Source: JABDMH01 sp965222645 | GTDB taxonomy: Bacteria; Bacteroidota; Bacteroidia; Chitinophagales; Saprospiraceae | Length of the DNA stretch: 64,000 nucleotides | Assembly (NCBI GenBank): GCA_965222645.1 | Contig: OZ244968.1 | Coordinates: 2,542,001 to 2,606,000 of the forward strand | Direction of reading: 5' to 3' | Shown: piece after piece, positions 1-8,421 of the stretch | Position numbering within the stretch: position 1 is the first letter of the stretch | Layout: each line of letters begins with the position of its first letter | The notes under the pieces: generated by a model | What the model was told of the DNA's origin: nothing | Database searches by the model: none | The model's input: the letters and a program-made list of their open reading frames with translations, nothing else | Made by a program: the position numbers and the translations under genes

Positions 1-1185
1 GTTTCCGAAACTGACGAGAGAGGCCGTATCCAACTGAGATGGAATATTGCAGATAGTATTGCAATACTCATACAAGGTTTTAACGTCTTCAGGTCTCCTG
101 AGAAAAACGGAGACTACACAAAGATAAATGACCAACTACTTCCGGAGGATCAGAGACGCTATCTGGATGAGACTCCACTCGATGTGGGGTACTACCATGT
201 AGAAGCGATTTATAAAAATGACGAATCACGAAAATCCCTGAATGTTGTTGGAATCTTGATCGACACCAAACCTCCCGGTATTCCACAAAATGTTGTAGCA
301 ACACTAGATACTTCGACCATGATAGCCACGGTGACATGGGACAAGGTCACAGACCGGGATCTCAAGGGATATCGAGTTTTTTATTCGAATGGAGAAAATA
401 CACCGAAATTCCTTCTGAATAACCTGGAAATAGAGGAAACAATACTGAGCGATACATTGCAAAAAAATGCTTTGCAAAAAAGAATATTTTACTGGGTCAC
501 GACAAGAGACTACTCGCAGAACGAATCACTTTATTCGGAGTACTCCAAAGTAGAGATCAATAATCGTCGAGCACCTGTCCCTGCCCGAATTACCGGCATC
601 CAGACTGCCCCAAATATTGTTGTTATCACTTATGACAGATCACCTTCGCCAGAAGTAAAAAATCACATACTGCAAAAACGGAAAAAGCCGTCATCCGATT
701 GGGAAAGTATCAAAATTCATCCCGGGCATTGGTCCAATAAATACAGGGATACACTGATCGAAGCAAATAGTCAATATGAGTATCGTGTAATGTCTCAAGA
801 CTCCTTCGGATTACACAGCACATCCAATACCCGAATGGCAGAAACACCGTCTGTCCTTTTTCTTCCTGTAATTGAATACGCAAGGGCAGAGGTTGATGGC
901 TCGGGTATTGCAATTTATTTTGACTATCCCAACCACCTTAATATCGATGAATTTCGCGTTATGGGAGGCTCTACTGCTCAATTACAAAAAACCATCGCAA
1001 GAATCGGCAGTGGCGATCATATCATTCAGAGCGGTATCGTAAAAAAGAATTCAGATGATATATACAGCCTTTACCGGATAGACATTACCGAAAATATCCG
1101 TCAACTAAAGTATTTTAAGATTCGGGCAGCTTCTTCTGATGGCAGAGTCTCACCATATACAAAACCCTTTACTTTTGGCAAATAA
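1..1185 (+). CDS. Fibronectin type III-like repeat protein, 5' end outside the window
   Basis: The frame is open from the first base, so only the C-terminal part of about 394 codons is seen. It contains at least three stretches with the beta-sandwich pattern of fibronectin type III domains, for example a segment running 'PGIPQNVVATLD...VTWDKVTDRDLKGYRVF' in style, with the usual W, Y and proline positions. Such domains mediate protein or polysaccharide contacts at the cell surface. The stop codon overlaps the start region of the following outer-membrane barrel gene by about 47 bp, so the two are probably co-transcribed and co-translated. No sorting domain is visible at the C terminus. The fold assignment is by pattern only, and the function is unknown. 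Confidence 0.75.
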   Translation, partial: VSETDERGRIQLRWNIADSIAILIQGFNVFRSPEKNGDYTKINDQLLPEDQRRYLDETPLDVGYYHVEAIYKNDESRKSLNVVGILIDTKPPGIPQNVVATLDTSTMIATVTWDKVTDRDLKGYRVFYSNGENTPKFLLNNLEIEETILSDTLQKNALQKRIFYWVTTRDYSQNESLYSEYSKVEINNRRAPVPARITGIQTAPNIVVITYDRSPSPEVKNHILQKRKKPSSDWESIKIHPGHWSNKYRDTLIEANSQYEYRVMSQDSFGLHSTSNTRMAETPSVLFLPVIEYARAEVDGSGIAIYFDYPNHLNIDEFRVMGGSTAQLQKTIARIGSGDHIIQSGIVKKNSDDIYSLYRIDITENIRQLKYFKIRAASSDGRVSPYTKPFTFGK

Positions 1186-2896
1186 GACGACAACATATAA
1201 ATCCACCATATACGGAATTCTGGTATTCCTGATTTTGTACTTCATCCCCATCCTTTGTGGCAACCTTATGGCTCAGGATGTCAGCAAAGCAACCCGAGAT
1301 TTTAAATCACGCTTGAAAGAGAATCCCCTAAAAATTACGGGAAGTATCCAGGCCAATACATTGCTAAATGCAATCAGCGGCATGCCAATGCGACGAGATC
1401 CATTTAATCTCAATCTATTTGGTCACCTCAATCTGGATTTACTAGGTATTAAGGCCCCCCTCAGTATTGCTTTTGCCGACGGTAATACGACTTACCGGTT
1501 GCCATCTTACTCGTTTGTCGGCATCAGTCCCAGCTACCGGTGGGTCAAGCTCCACCTTTTCAGACGCAACATGCAATTTTCCAAATACACGCTCAGTGGT
1601 CATGGTTTTAATGGTGTGGGGATCGAACTTGCTCCCGGAAAATTCAGGCTGATGAGTATGTACGGAACTTTGAGAAAAGCACGTTTGGAAGATTATGGTT
1701 TCCGGCAGGAACTGGATCCGTTTTATAAGCGGAAAGGTTATGCAGTAAGAGCGGGTTACAAAAACGAAAATGATCAAATTTTCGCTACGATTTTTAAAGC
1801 CGAAGATGATGATCGTTCCTTAATTGTAGATGATAGTCTGGACATTCAACCTCAGGAAAACATGGTAATCAGTCTGGATGGCAAAAAGCAACTTTCAGAA
1901 AGTCTGAGTGTTTCAGCAGAATATGCCCACAGTATTCTTACTACAAATATTAAGTCTCCCCGCCGTAATGCAATAGGACTGGAGAATATTTTCGAGCCCT
2001 TCGGCCAGATAAAGTCCACGAGTAAGTCTAGTCAGGCTTTTAACTTTAATGTGGATTTTAGTCCATTAGAAAAATGGTCACTCGATCTCGAGTATGAAAG
2101 AGTAAACCCGAATTTCACCTCACTCGGAACATTGCAATTCAGAAATGATTTTGAAAATCTAAGCCTTGGCTATAGAGGGTTTTTCAAAAAACAAATCGCC
2201 ATTGTGGGAAGAATTGGAATCGAAAGAAATAATCTAGATGATTTGGAGATCGAAAGTCGAAATCGTTTTTTGTACATGATGCAAATAAATATTCCCATCG
2301 AAGAAAGGTGGCAAAATAATATATCGTACAGCAATTTTAGACAGACGACCAGATTGATAGACAATTCGAATCCTTTTGAACCGGTCGATTCGATTTTTCT
2401 GGGCAGCGTTAATAATCAATTCGGCCTGTCATCAACCTATACAATTACCGAAGATCAGCGACTGCTACTTAACATATCACACCAACGCGCAAACAGTATT
2501 ATTAACGATCAGATATCCAGGGCAACTTCGAAGGTCAACAACTATGCACTCAACTATTATTACAATCCACAAGGTGAGCGATATAGTGCCGGCGGCACAC
2601 TCTACTACACAGCCTTAAAGCAAGAAAAGATTAAAACCTCTGCACTTACTCCGGCAATTAGTTTGAACTATTTGGTCAATCAAAAATTGAGCGCATATTT
2701 TACTGCCAGCACCCATTTTTCGAAGATAAATAGCAGGGGCAACGGAAGCACCAAACGCGTTGTCCTGGGAGGTCGGTACATCATCGTCAAAAACCAAAAA
2801 CTGAGCCTCAGGTTACAGTATATCAACCGTAGTGGTGCGATTACCAATAATTTTTCCGAAGTAAACGGACAGATTGGCTATGGCTTAAGATTTTAG
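1139..2896 (+). CDS. Outer-membrane beta-barrel protein, uncharacterised
   Basis: 585 codons from the first ATG. A hydrophobic segment at about residues 25-44 followed by 'MAQ' looks like a signal peptide with cleavage near residue 46. The rest is a run of alternating amphipathic strands with many aromatic residues, ending in 'GQIGYGLRF', the terminal aromatic typical of outer-membrane barrels. The long N-terminal extension makes a later start plausible: a TTG at 1175 would give a more usual signal peptide and shorten the overlap with the preceding fibronectin-like gene. The gene is convergent with the M1 peptidase gene, with four bases between the stops. It is probably the surface or transport partner of the upstream protein. 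I recognise no named family. Confidence 0.75.
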   Translation: MAESHHIQNPLLLANKTTTYKSTIYGILVFLILYFIPILCGNLMAQDVSKATRDFKSRLKENPLKITGSIQANTLLNAISGMPMRRDPFNLNLFGHLNLDLLGIKAPLSIAFADGNTTYRLPSYSFVGISPSYRWVKLHLFRRNMQFSKYTLSGHGFNGVGIELAPGKFRLMSMYGTLRKARLEDYGFRQELDPFYKRKGYAVRAGYKNENDQIFATIFKAEDDDRSLIVDDSLDIQPQENMVISLDGKKQLSESLSVSAEYAHSILTTNIKSPRRNAIGLENIFEPFGQIKSTSKSSQAFNFNVDFSPLEKWSLDLEYERVNPNFTSLGTLQFRNDFENLSLGYRGFFKKQIAIVGRIGIERNNLDDLEIESRNRFLYMMQINIPIEERWQNNISYSNFRQTTRLIDNSNPFEPVDSIFLGSVNNQFGLSSTYTITEDQRLLLNISHQRANSIINDQISRATSKVNNYALNYYYNPQGERYSAGGTLYYTALKQEKIKTSALTPAISLNYLVNQKLSAYFTASTHFSKINSRGNGSTKRVVLGGRYIIVKNQKLSLRLQYINRSGAITNNFSEVNGQIGYGLRF

Positions 2897-2900
2897 GAAT

Positions 2901-5279
2901 TTATGAGCGCCCGGATTTTTTCTTTGCTTTTTGCATCGGATTAAGCATCTCCTTCTGTTTGTGTGCTTTGAATATTTGAAACCGTGATGGTAGTTCAATT
3001 TCAGGCCAGTTATTATTACTTACATCGATATCGGCTGTCTCTTTAAAAGGATCAATCTTAATAGATGTAACAACCTTATCTTTAACAAAGACCTTAGTGA
3101 AATTATTTTCATTTTGCCTCCAGATTTCTACAGGAATCTTCTGAATTTCAGTAGAACCATCATCAAAAATCCACTCGATGACCACGGGCATAACAAGTCC
3201 TCCCTTATTGGAAAAATGTAACTCGTAATAATTCCGGTCTCCGAAAAGATCTTTTTTCTCTTTCTTGGAATAGGTTTCTTCATACATCAGTGTGGTAGCT
3301 TCCACTACAGAATCGGACCCCTCCCAAGGTCTGTACTCCGTGTAAAAATCACGCAACTCCGGATCCTCATCCACCTTAAATTTCATACCGGCTTCGCGAT
3401 TTCGCTTCTTGGATAGGTCATCAACCGGTGGTTTTTGCACAATCTGATTTATATTTTCCTTTTTTTCAGGATCATTTTCCAGATCCACCTTATACCATTT
3501 AACACTATCGAGAGAAATATCAACGGCGTCAATTCCGAAAAACCATCCTCGCCAAAACCAATCCAAATCTACACCGCTTGCATCTTCCATGGTACGAAAA
3601 AAATCAGCCGGCGTCGGGTGTTTAAATGCCCATCTCCGCGCATATTCTTTAAATGCATAATCAAACAACTCACGCCCCATAATCGTTTCTCTCAAGATAT
3701 TAAGCGCGGCTGCAGGTTTAGAATATGCATTGGCACCAAAGTGTACAATATTATCGCTATTGGTCATAATGGGTTCCAACATATCCTTGGGCAATCCCAT
3801 ATATGGTGCTATACCCGCAGGTGATCCAAACATCGATTTATATTTGTTGTCAAATTCGCTCTCTGCAAGAAATTGCACGAAACTATTAAGTCCCTCATCC
3901 ATCCAACTCCATTGGCGCTCATCACTGTTGATGATCATGGGGTAATAATTGTGCCCCACCTCGTGGATAATTACGGAGATTGCCGCATTTTTAGCTGATT
4001 CAGTATACGTTCCATCTGCCTCTGCCCTGCCCGGATTAAAACATATCATCGGATATTCCATTCCGCTGGCCGCCTCCACAGATATCGCAGCCGGATAGGG
4101 ATAAGGTATCGAGTACTTTGAGAACGTTGTCAAAGTATGCTCCACAGCTTTTGTGGAATACTTCCTGTAGATTGGGTATGCTTCTTTTCCATAGTAACTC
4201 ATGCACATTACCTTCTTCCCGTCCTCATTTATATGCTTCATCGCATCCCAGACAAATTTCCGACTTGCAGTCCAGGCAAAGTCCCTCACATTTTCGGCCT
4301 GATAAATCCACGTCTCCAACTCACTGGATTTCTTTGCTTTTTCATTTTGTCGGGCTTCTTCCAGTGTTACAATTTCGATGGGTTCTGAAGCTTCCTGAGC
4401 TGTCTTCCATCTACTATATTGAGGTGCTGTGAGTACCGTTTCATAATTCAGGCACTCTCCGGTGGCGCCCACTATGTGATCAGAAGGTACTGTCATTTTT
4501 ACGAGAAAATTCCCAAAAGTCAAGGCAAACTCACCCCTCCCGGTGAATTGCTTATTCTGCCAACCCTCGACATCATTGTAGACACACAAGCGTGGATACC
4601 ACTGGGTAATGGTGTAAAGGTCATTGCCATCCTCATCAAAGTGCTCATATCCGCCGCGGGCAAGATTGCGTGCCTGACTGCCCTGGACAAGCTTAGTGGC
4701 ATCGATGCGATCGATCAGAAAGTAGTTCCATTTCACTACAAAGCTGTAACGATCCCCCGGTTTCAAAGCAGTTGGCAAATCCACCCGCATCATCGTCTGG
4801 TTTATCGTATAAGCAAGTGCATCGCCATTGTCATCCTTGACTCCTTCAATATTTACCCCGTACTTATCCCGTTCGCGGTAGGTCTCCAAAAGACGTAAAT
4901 CACTTTCACTCATCACATCTTTTATTTCACTGGGATCAAAATACTGGTTGTCATTATTCACGGAATGTTGGTTTTCGTCAAGCTGGAGCCATAGATAGTG
5001 TAATGCATTTGGTGACTGATTGTAATATGTGATCAACTCCTCACCATATAGCCTTCTTTGATCAGTGTCCAGACGGCATTCGATTTGATAATCACAGCGT
5101 TGTTGCCAATATTCTGGTCCTGGTGAGCCGTCAGGGCTTCTGTAGACATTTGGATCCGGCAATAAATCACTGATCTGTTCAAATTTATTACCATGGTTGG
5201 ATTGAGCTACGGTAAATTGCGTGAAGGAAAGCAGGCCAAAACACATGACCAGAGAGCTAAACAAATTCAGATTATTCAC
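2901..5279 (-). CDS. Secreted M1-family metallopeptidase
   Basis: 792 residues, probably a GTG start giving the signal peptide 'MNNLNLFSSLVMCFGLL...TVAQ'. The zinc site of gluzincins is complete: HEVGH at residues 439-443 and the third ligand Glu462 exactly 18 residues later within 'WMDEGLNSF'. A 'SGMEYP' stretch at about 405-410 stands where M1 enzymes carry their GxMEN substrate-binding motif. The N-terminal half is the beta-saddle domain, and a C-terminal beta-rich region of about 150 residues ends in a basic tail. It probably acts in the periplasm or at the cell surface and releases N-terminal amino acids from peptides. The last 15 residues are lysine and arginine rich, and no type IX sorting domain is present. 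It stands alone on its strand. Confidence 0.93.
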   Translation of the reverse strand: MNNLNLFSSLVMCFGLLSFTQFTVAQSNHGNKFEQISDLLPDPNVYRSPDGSPGPEYWQQRCDYQIECRLDTDQRRLYGEELITYYNQSPNALHYLWLQLDENQHSVNNDNQYFDPSEIKDVMSESDLRLLETYRERDKYGVNIEGVKDDNGDALAYTINQTMMRVDLPTALKPGDRYSFVVKWNYFLIDRIDATKLVQGSQARNLARGGYEHFDEDGNDLYTITQWYPRLCVYNDVEGWQNKQFTGRGEFALTFGNFLVKMTVPSDHIVGATGECLNYETVLTAPQYSRWKTAQEASEPIEIVTLEEARQNEKAKKSSELETWIYQAENVRDFAWTASRKFVWDAMKHINEDGKKVMCMSYYGKEAYPIYRKYSTKAVEHTLTTFSKYSIPYPYPAAISVEAASGMEYPMICFNPGRAEADGTYTESAKNAAISVIIHEVGHNYYPMIINSDERQWSWMDEGLNSFVQFLAESEFDNKYKSMFGSPAGIAPYMGLPKDMLEPIMTNSDNIVHFGANAYSKPAAALNILRETIMGRELFDYAFKEYARRWAFKHPTPADFFRTMEDASGVDLDWFWRGWFFGIDAVDISLDSVKWYKVDLENDPEKKENINQIVQKPPVDDLSKKRNREAGMKFKVDEDPELRDFYTEYRPWEGSDSVVEATTLMYEETYSKKEKKDLFGDRNYYELHFSNKGGLVMPVVIEWIFDDGSTEIQKIPVEIWRQNENNFTKVFVKDKVVTSIKIDPFKETADIDVSNNNWPEIELPSRFQIFKAHKQKEMLNPMQKAKKKSGRS

Positions 5280-5760
5280 AGCGTTCTATCTTAAGTTATT
5301 AAAAAAGTAAATCTACTAAAATTGTCCTTAAACTAAATCTAATGTAGTGATTATCAGCAGCTTGTGGATCACCTGTAGTCAACCTGAATGTTATCCCATC
5401 CCGTGGTTTATATTTCCTTGATTTACACATGATTACATCCCATACCTAATAAGAAAAAACCTCTTCAGAAGATCGATTTTCAAATTTTGCCCCCTATGTA
5501 AAATATTCGGGAAGTGCTTTGGAAAATTCTAAGCAAGAACCCATTTGTTCGATGACCTCATAGATGGTTACAATCGAGGAATCTGTTCTGACTGATGAAG
5601 TTTTGATGGCACAGGTAGATTGCCTAAATGTGACTTTCTGGTACAAGCAAGGACCCTTGCCAAGACAAGGTTAAGCACCACATAGTCCCACGCCATCACC
5701 GCTCATGGTTGTTCATGATGATGAGGGGTTTAAAAAATGGCTGTGTTACCTTCGCCAGTT
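5280..5760. other. Intergenic region with a possible decayed gene fragment
   Basis: About 480 bp between the M1 peptidase start and the small gene after rpsU. I see no intact gene, terminator or tRNA. The only coding-like signal is the fragment at 5564-5676, listed separately. Confidence 0.5.
5564..5676 (+). pseudogene. Possible remnant of a DUF3109-family gene N terminus
   Basis: From ATG 5564 the frame reads MVTIEESVLTDEVLMAQ, which resembles the opening of DUF3109 proteins from memory of that family (an 'I-x-D/E-x-V-x-S/T-D-E-V' start leading to 'F-V-C-D-L-x-x-C-K-G-x-C-C'). Immediately afterwards a shifted frame carries TGTGACTT, then bases close to those encoding the C-K-G-P-C-C cluster, but out of frame and altered. 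The reading frame stops within 40 codons. If real, this is a decayed copy. The match is by eye and short, so it stays tentative. Confidence 0.25.
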
Positions 5761-5985
5761 TTAGGCAGCGGCGAGTTTTTCGTAATTGGCCTCAACAAAT
5801 TCTTTTCCATTCCATTTGCCGAGCCATTCACATTCTTTCCTGGCCTTTAAATAATTGGCAAAGGTCTGTATGGCTTGATCCTTCTTTAGCCGCTTGATTG
5901 TAATCGAAGAATTATATCCAGTCTTGATATTGAAATAATAAGCTCCCTCTTTATACTCGAAGCTCTTCTTTCTGCTATATCTCAT
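5761..5985 (-). CDS. Small basic protein downstream of rpsU, unknown function
   Basis: 74 residues with an ATG start, six bases after the rpsU stop, so it is very probably co-transcribed with it. The sequence is rich in Lys, Tyr and aromatic residues, starts 'MRYSRKKSFEYKEGAYYF' and ends 'NYEKLAAA', with no signal peptide or membrane segment. I do not recognise the family. Its position directly behind bS21 suggests a link with ribosome function or simply a shared promoter. The composition fits a small alpha/beta nucleic-acid-associated protein, but that is speculation. Confidence 0.6.
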   Translation of the reverse strand: MRYSRKKSFEYKEGAYYFNIKTGYNSSITIKRLKKDQAIQTFANYLKARKECEWLGKWNGKEFVEANYEKLAAA

Positions 5986-5991
5986 AATCTT

Positions 5992-6180
5992 TTAATTATT
6001 TCCGAATTTCTGTAATTTATAAGTGGCGTCGAGGATTTGATTTCGACGCTTTACTGATGGTTTAGTGAAAAACTTTCGATCTCGCAGTTCCCTCATGAGC
6101 CCAATATTACGGTGCTTTCTCTTGTATCGCTTGAGGGCCCGATCAATGGTTTCTGAGTCTTTTACATTAATTATTATCAT
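5992..6180 (-). CDS. rpsU: 30S ribosomal protein bS21
   Basis: 62 residues from the ATG at 6180: 'MIIINVKDSETIDRALKRYKRK...' is the Bacteroidota form of bS21, with the basic central helix and 'FTKPSVKRR' in the second half. bS21 binds near the 3' end of 16S rRNA, and in Bacteroidota it helps cover the anti-Shine-Dalgarno sequence. An in-frame TTG 21 bases upstream would add seven residues, but family starts favour the ATG. An AGGA lies 10-13 bases before the ATG, one of few Shine-Dalgarno-like signals here, which fits the idea that rpsU in this phylum keeps such a signal for autoregulation. The small gene at 5761-5985 follows directly. Confidence 0.95.
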   Translation of the reverse strand: MIIINVKDSETIDRALKRYKRKHRNIGLMRELRDRKFFTKPSVKRRNQILDATYKLQKFGNN

Positions 6181-6225
6181 ATCGTTTATTCCTATAGTCA
6201 AGTTTCTATTATCGAAAGCACCAAT

Positions 6226-6239
6226 GACGACTCATCGTC
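6226..6239 (-). promoter_or_regulatory. Hairpin in the rpsU leader
   Basis: GACGA-4 nt-TCGTC, a 5-bp stem with a 4-nt loop, lies 46-59 bases upstream of the rpsU start codon. It may be part of the 5' leader. A role in bS21 control is only a guess. Confidence 0.3.
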
Positions 6240-6283
6240 TGTATTTAAAGGGGAAATCCGAAAAACGCAAAGTTTCATTTCGA

Positions 6284-6306
6284 AGTCTGACATAGACCGT
6301 CAGACT
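6284..6306. promoter_or_regulatory. Perfect 8-bp inverted repeat upstream of rpsU
   Basis: AGTCTGAC, seven bases, GTCAGACT. It lies 104-126 bp upstream of the rpsU start, is not followed by a T tract on either strand, and so looks more like an operator than a terminator. Its partner is unknown. Confidence 0.4.
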
Positions 6307-6527
6307 GCCATTATACCCCAAAAGTACTGTCACTCTTTCACTGATAACGCAAATATAGGGAAATTTGTTCAAAATGAAGATTACAACTGCTTGAAACAGC
6401 TGTGTTTAGGGGATTCCGGTACCGTAAATACCGGCCTTCCCTACACATGCAGAATTCTTGTTATATGTGCAGAAAATGCAGGACATGGAGATCTCCCAAT
6501 GACACATCATCGCCCTGTTCGGTCATT

Positions 6528-7040
6528 TCATCCACCTCTCTTTCCGCGATAAGACTTTAGTACATAACAGTCTTCTTCCGTAACCGGTGTAAACAAATCT
6601 GCTTCGTCTATCAAGATCTTTGCAGTAGTATCTTCTACCGCGGCAATCTCCACCCGCACTCCAGCTCCTTTCAGATGTCTAACTAACTCAATATAATCGG
6701 AATCGCCTGACATGATGATAATGGTATCTACCTTTGTCGCTATTTGAGTAGCTTTAATCGTAAGTGGAATATCGGCACTCTTATGGCATGGCATTACCGA
6801 GCCATGAAACTTCGAAAGCAGTCGATGGGCGAGCTTGCTGGAAATCTGTCTTCCCTCTCGAAAATAAATCAACCGGCTCAAGCCTCGGCTATCCAGTAGT
6901 TTTGGTATCAAGACATCAAAATCGAGGAGTGCATTTTTTTTATTGACCAAAGATTGAAGACTTAGTTCAATATTGTTTCCATCAATAAGAATGGCTACTG
7001 ATTGATTTATGTAGATCTGGTAGTCTTCATTATCCTTCAT
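6528..7040 (-). CDS. NYN-domain (LabA/DUF88-like, PIN-fold) protein
   Basis: 170 residues from the ATG at 7040; an in-frame TTG at 7055 is a less likely start. The N-terminal 'VAILIDGNNIE' and the later 'IIIMSGDSDYIELVRHLKGAGVRVEI' are the two acidic hallmark motifs of NYN domains, which share the PIN nuclease fold and bind a metal through these aspartates. Members are known or suspected RNA nucleases. The protein is a single domain of about 150 residues with a short tail. It starts 20 bp after the stop of the gene at 7061-7504, and both probably use the promoter at 7515-7544. The target RNA is unknown. Confidence 0.85.
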   Translation of the reverse strand: MKDNEDYQIYINQSVAILIDGNNIELSLQSLVNKKNALLDFDVLIPKLLDSRGLSRLIYFREGRQISSKLAHRLLSKFHGSVMPCHKSADIPLTIKATQIATKVDTIIIMSGDSDYIELVRHLKGAGVRVEIAAVEDTTAKILIDEADLFTPVTEEDCYVLKSYRGKRGG

Positions 7041-7060
7041 TGGAACAAAGGGCAAAAAAA

Positions 7061-7504
7061 TTATGGATTGGTGCGCTTATATTTTTTCCACAGGGCTTTA
7101 AAATGTTTAGCCAATCGCTTGGCTGTTTTTTCATCAAATCTGATTACATCGTTACCATCTACCAACCCGGGAGCTGCACAAGCAATGCAATCTGTGGAAG
7201 CATTGTAAATGGCGCATTCCAGTACAAATGGAAGAAACTCGGAGTCAGGTAAAATCAGGAAATTACCCTTCACCTCCTCTTCAGTCACCTTGTACATTTT
7301 TTTATACACAGCAATGTTTTTGGAGATTTTTGCAGTGCCGGGTACAATGTATTTATACTTAGTCTTTTCACCTAGATTTACACTAACCAACTCACTAAAT
7401 TCTTTATTCTCCGTATCGTAATGCAGAGCCGGGCTTATTACCCACACTTCCTTTGCCTTATCTTCCAGTCTGATCAGCTGTCGTAGAGTCATTTTTTTTA
7501 CCAT
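7061..7504 (-). CDS. Small protein resembling PLD-like sensor domains, upstream of the NYN gene
   Basis: 147 residues from the ATG at 7504. The pattern 'EVWVISPALHYDTENKEFSELVSVNLGEKTKYKYIVPGT' followed by a beta-alpha unit resembles the phospholipase-D-like domain found attached to HTH or other signalling modules, where it is usually non-catalytic; I see no HKD motif. A Cys pair lies in 'STDCIACAAPG' and the C terminus is basic. It precedes the NYN gene by 20 bp and a consensus promoter lies directly upstream, so the two form an operon. Function is inferred to be regulatory or accessory to the NYN protein. Family assignment is uncertain. Confidence 0.6.
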   Translation of the reverse strand: MVKKMTLRQLIRLEDKAKEVWVISPALHYDTENKEFSELVSVNLGEKTKYKYIVPGTAKISKNIAVYKKMYKVTEEEVKGNFLILPDSEFLPFVLECAIYNASTDCIACAAPGLVDGNDVIRFDEKTAKRLAKHFKALWKKYKRTNP

Positions 7505-7514
7505 TTTAATCAAT

Positions 7515-7544
7515 CAAAGTTAGCCAATAGATTGACAATCCCAA
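7515..7544 (-). promoter_or_regulatory. Bacteroidota-type promoter for the 7061-NYN operon
   Basis: Read on the minus strand: TTG (7544-7542), 19 bases, TAACTTTG (7522-7515). This is an exact match to the TTG-N19-TAnnTTTG consensus. The predicted transcript would begin only a few bases before the ATG at 7504, giving a very short leader. Confidence 0.7.
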
Positions 7545-7618
7545 GCGGTAACGTTCGACTGAGAAAGCTGTCCCGGAAGAGATTAGGTCGAACCCTTCCA
7601 TCAGAATGGGTCTGCCGT

Positions 7619-7996
7619 TTATTTGGTGATAATCACGATCACACCTGCAGATCCGTTTGAGCCATATTTGAGCGTTTGAACCGGATCGACAAGTACTCTT
7701 AGTGCCTTTACGTTGGGCATATCTACGGCAAGATTTGCTCGCTGATAGTTATTGCCAATGGGGAGGCCATCCAGTACATAGAGGGGTTCTTTCTGAACCA
7801 CAGAGGCATTGCGTCGAACAACAATTTTTTTCTGACCACCTACACCCGAGATGGCCAGACTTGGGTAAACACTCAGTGCGGAAGCGAGATCGGAATAACG
7901 TGAAAAATACTCAGTGGTACTCAAGGCTCTCGGGGGTCCCGCAGAGCAGGAGCAAATCATCATGACTACTGCAATGGCTGCAATTCTTCGTTTCAT
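7619..7996 (-). CDS. Lipoprotein made of an isolated TonB-receptor plug-like domain
   Basis: 125 residues. The signal sequence 'MKRRIAAIAVVMMICSC' ends in a lipobox-like I-C-S-C (Cys17). The remainder matches the plug domain of TonB-dependent receptors: 'PLYVLDGLPIG', then 'VKALRVLVDPVQTLKYGSNGSAGVIVIITK', the counterpart of the family's 'YGSRGANGVIIITTK' ending. There is no barrel: the protein stops where the plug would hand over to the barrel. It may be a membrane-anchored plug acting as a partner, decoy or signalling piece. It is divergent from the TetR-RND operon, with about 425 bp between them, and no receptor gene is adjacent. Confidence 0.75.
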   Translation of the reverse strand: MKRRIAAIAVVMMICSCSAGPPRALSTTEYFSRYSDLASALSVYPSLAISGVGGQKKIVVRRNASVVQKEPLYVLDGLPIGNNYQRANLAVDMPNVKALRVLVDPVQTLKYGSNGSAGVIVIITK

Positions 7997-8359
7997 AGTA
8001 TCAATTTTTTAGTGTTTGTAATTCGCAACATCAAAGATCCCAGGTGGCAACTCTAGAGTATCTGAAATTGCACACAAGGGACTTAACTTAGTAAGGCAGG
8101 CTAAAAAATTGAGCTAAATCACGAAAAGTAATAGAAGAGATAGATTGGATACGTAAGGGTGATCAATAAAATTAACAATAATTTGTCCAATTTCAAAACG
8201 GGAGCACCCAAAATTCGCTAAGTCACCGGCTACATCCTCTAAATCAACGGATCCGGAAAGGCAGACCACTGTGGCACGGTCCCATCAAGGGAGAAAGACA
8301 GATCGTCGGATAATCTCGACAGTTTATCGAAGCATCCCAACATTTGAGAAAAAAACTTA
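7997..8359. other. Intergenic region between the plug lipoprotein and the tetR-type promoter
   Basis: About 360 bp of A+T-rich sequence upstream of both divergent genes. Beyond the operator and promoter at 8360-8399 I see no gene or repeat. Confidence 0.5.
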
Positions 8360-8399
8360 GGAAACTATTTACATCACAAGAGTTTCCATTGTACTTTTG
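8360..8399 (+). promoter_or_regulatory. Promoter with overlapping palindromic operator for the TetR-RND operon
   Basis: GGAAACT (8360-8366) and AGTTTCC (8381-8387) are perfect inverted arms 21 bp apart start to start. A TACTTTTG box, matching the TAnnTTTG -7 element, lies at 8392-8399, so the palindrome covers the -33 region. This is the arrangement expected of an autorepressing TetR-family regulator. The site assignment is inferred from position. Confidence 0.6.
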
Positions 8400-8421
8400 T
8401 GGGCTTTAGAAAAAGTAGCCA

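Larger units (their letters stand above)
6181..6527. other. Intergenic region between rpsU and the NYN gene
   Basis: About 350 bp. It holds the rpsU leader hairpin, the 8-bp inverted repeat at 6284-6306 and a second short dyad (CCGGTA-N7-TACCGG, 6416-6434). No gene is seen. Confidence 0.5.

Noticed and set aside
4419..4898. 159-codon frame antisense to the M1 peptidase gene
   Set aside because: Shadow of a well-supported gene on the other strand.
6416..6434. CCGGTA-N7-TACCGG as terminator of the NYN operon
   Set aside because: It is downstream of the NYN stop but no T tract follows on the minus strand.
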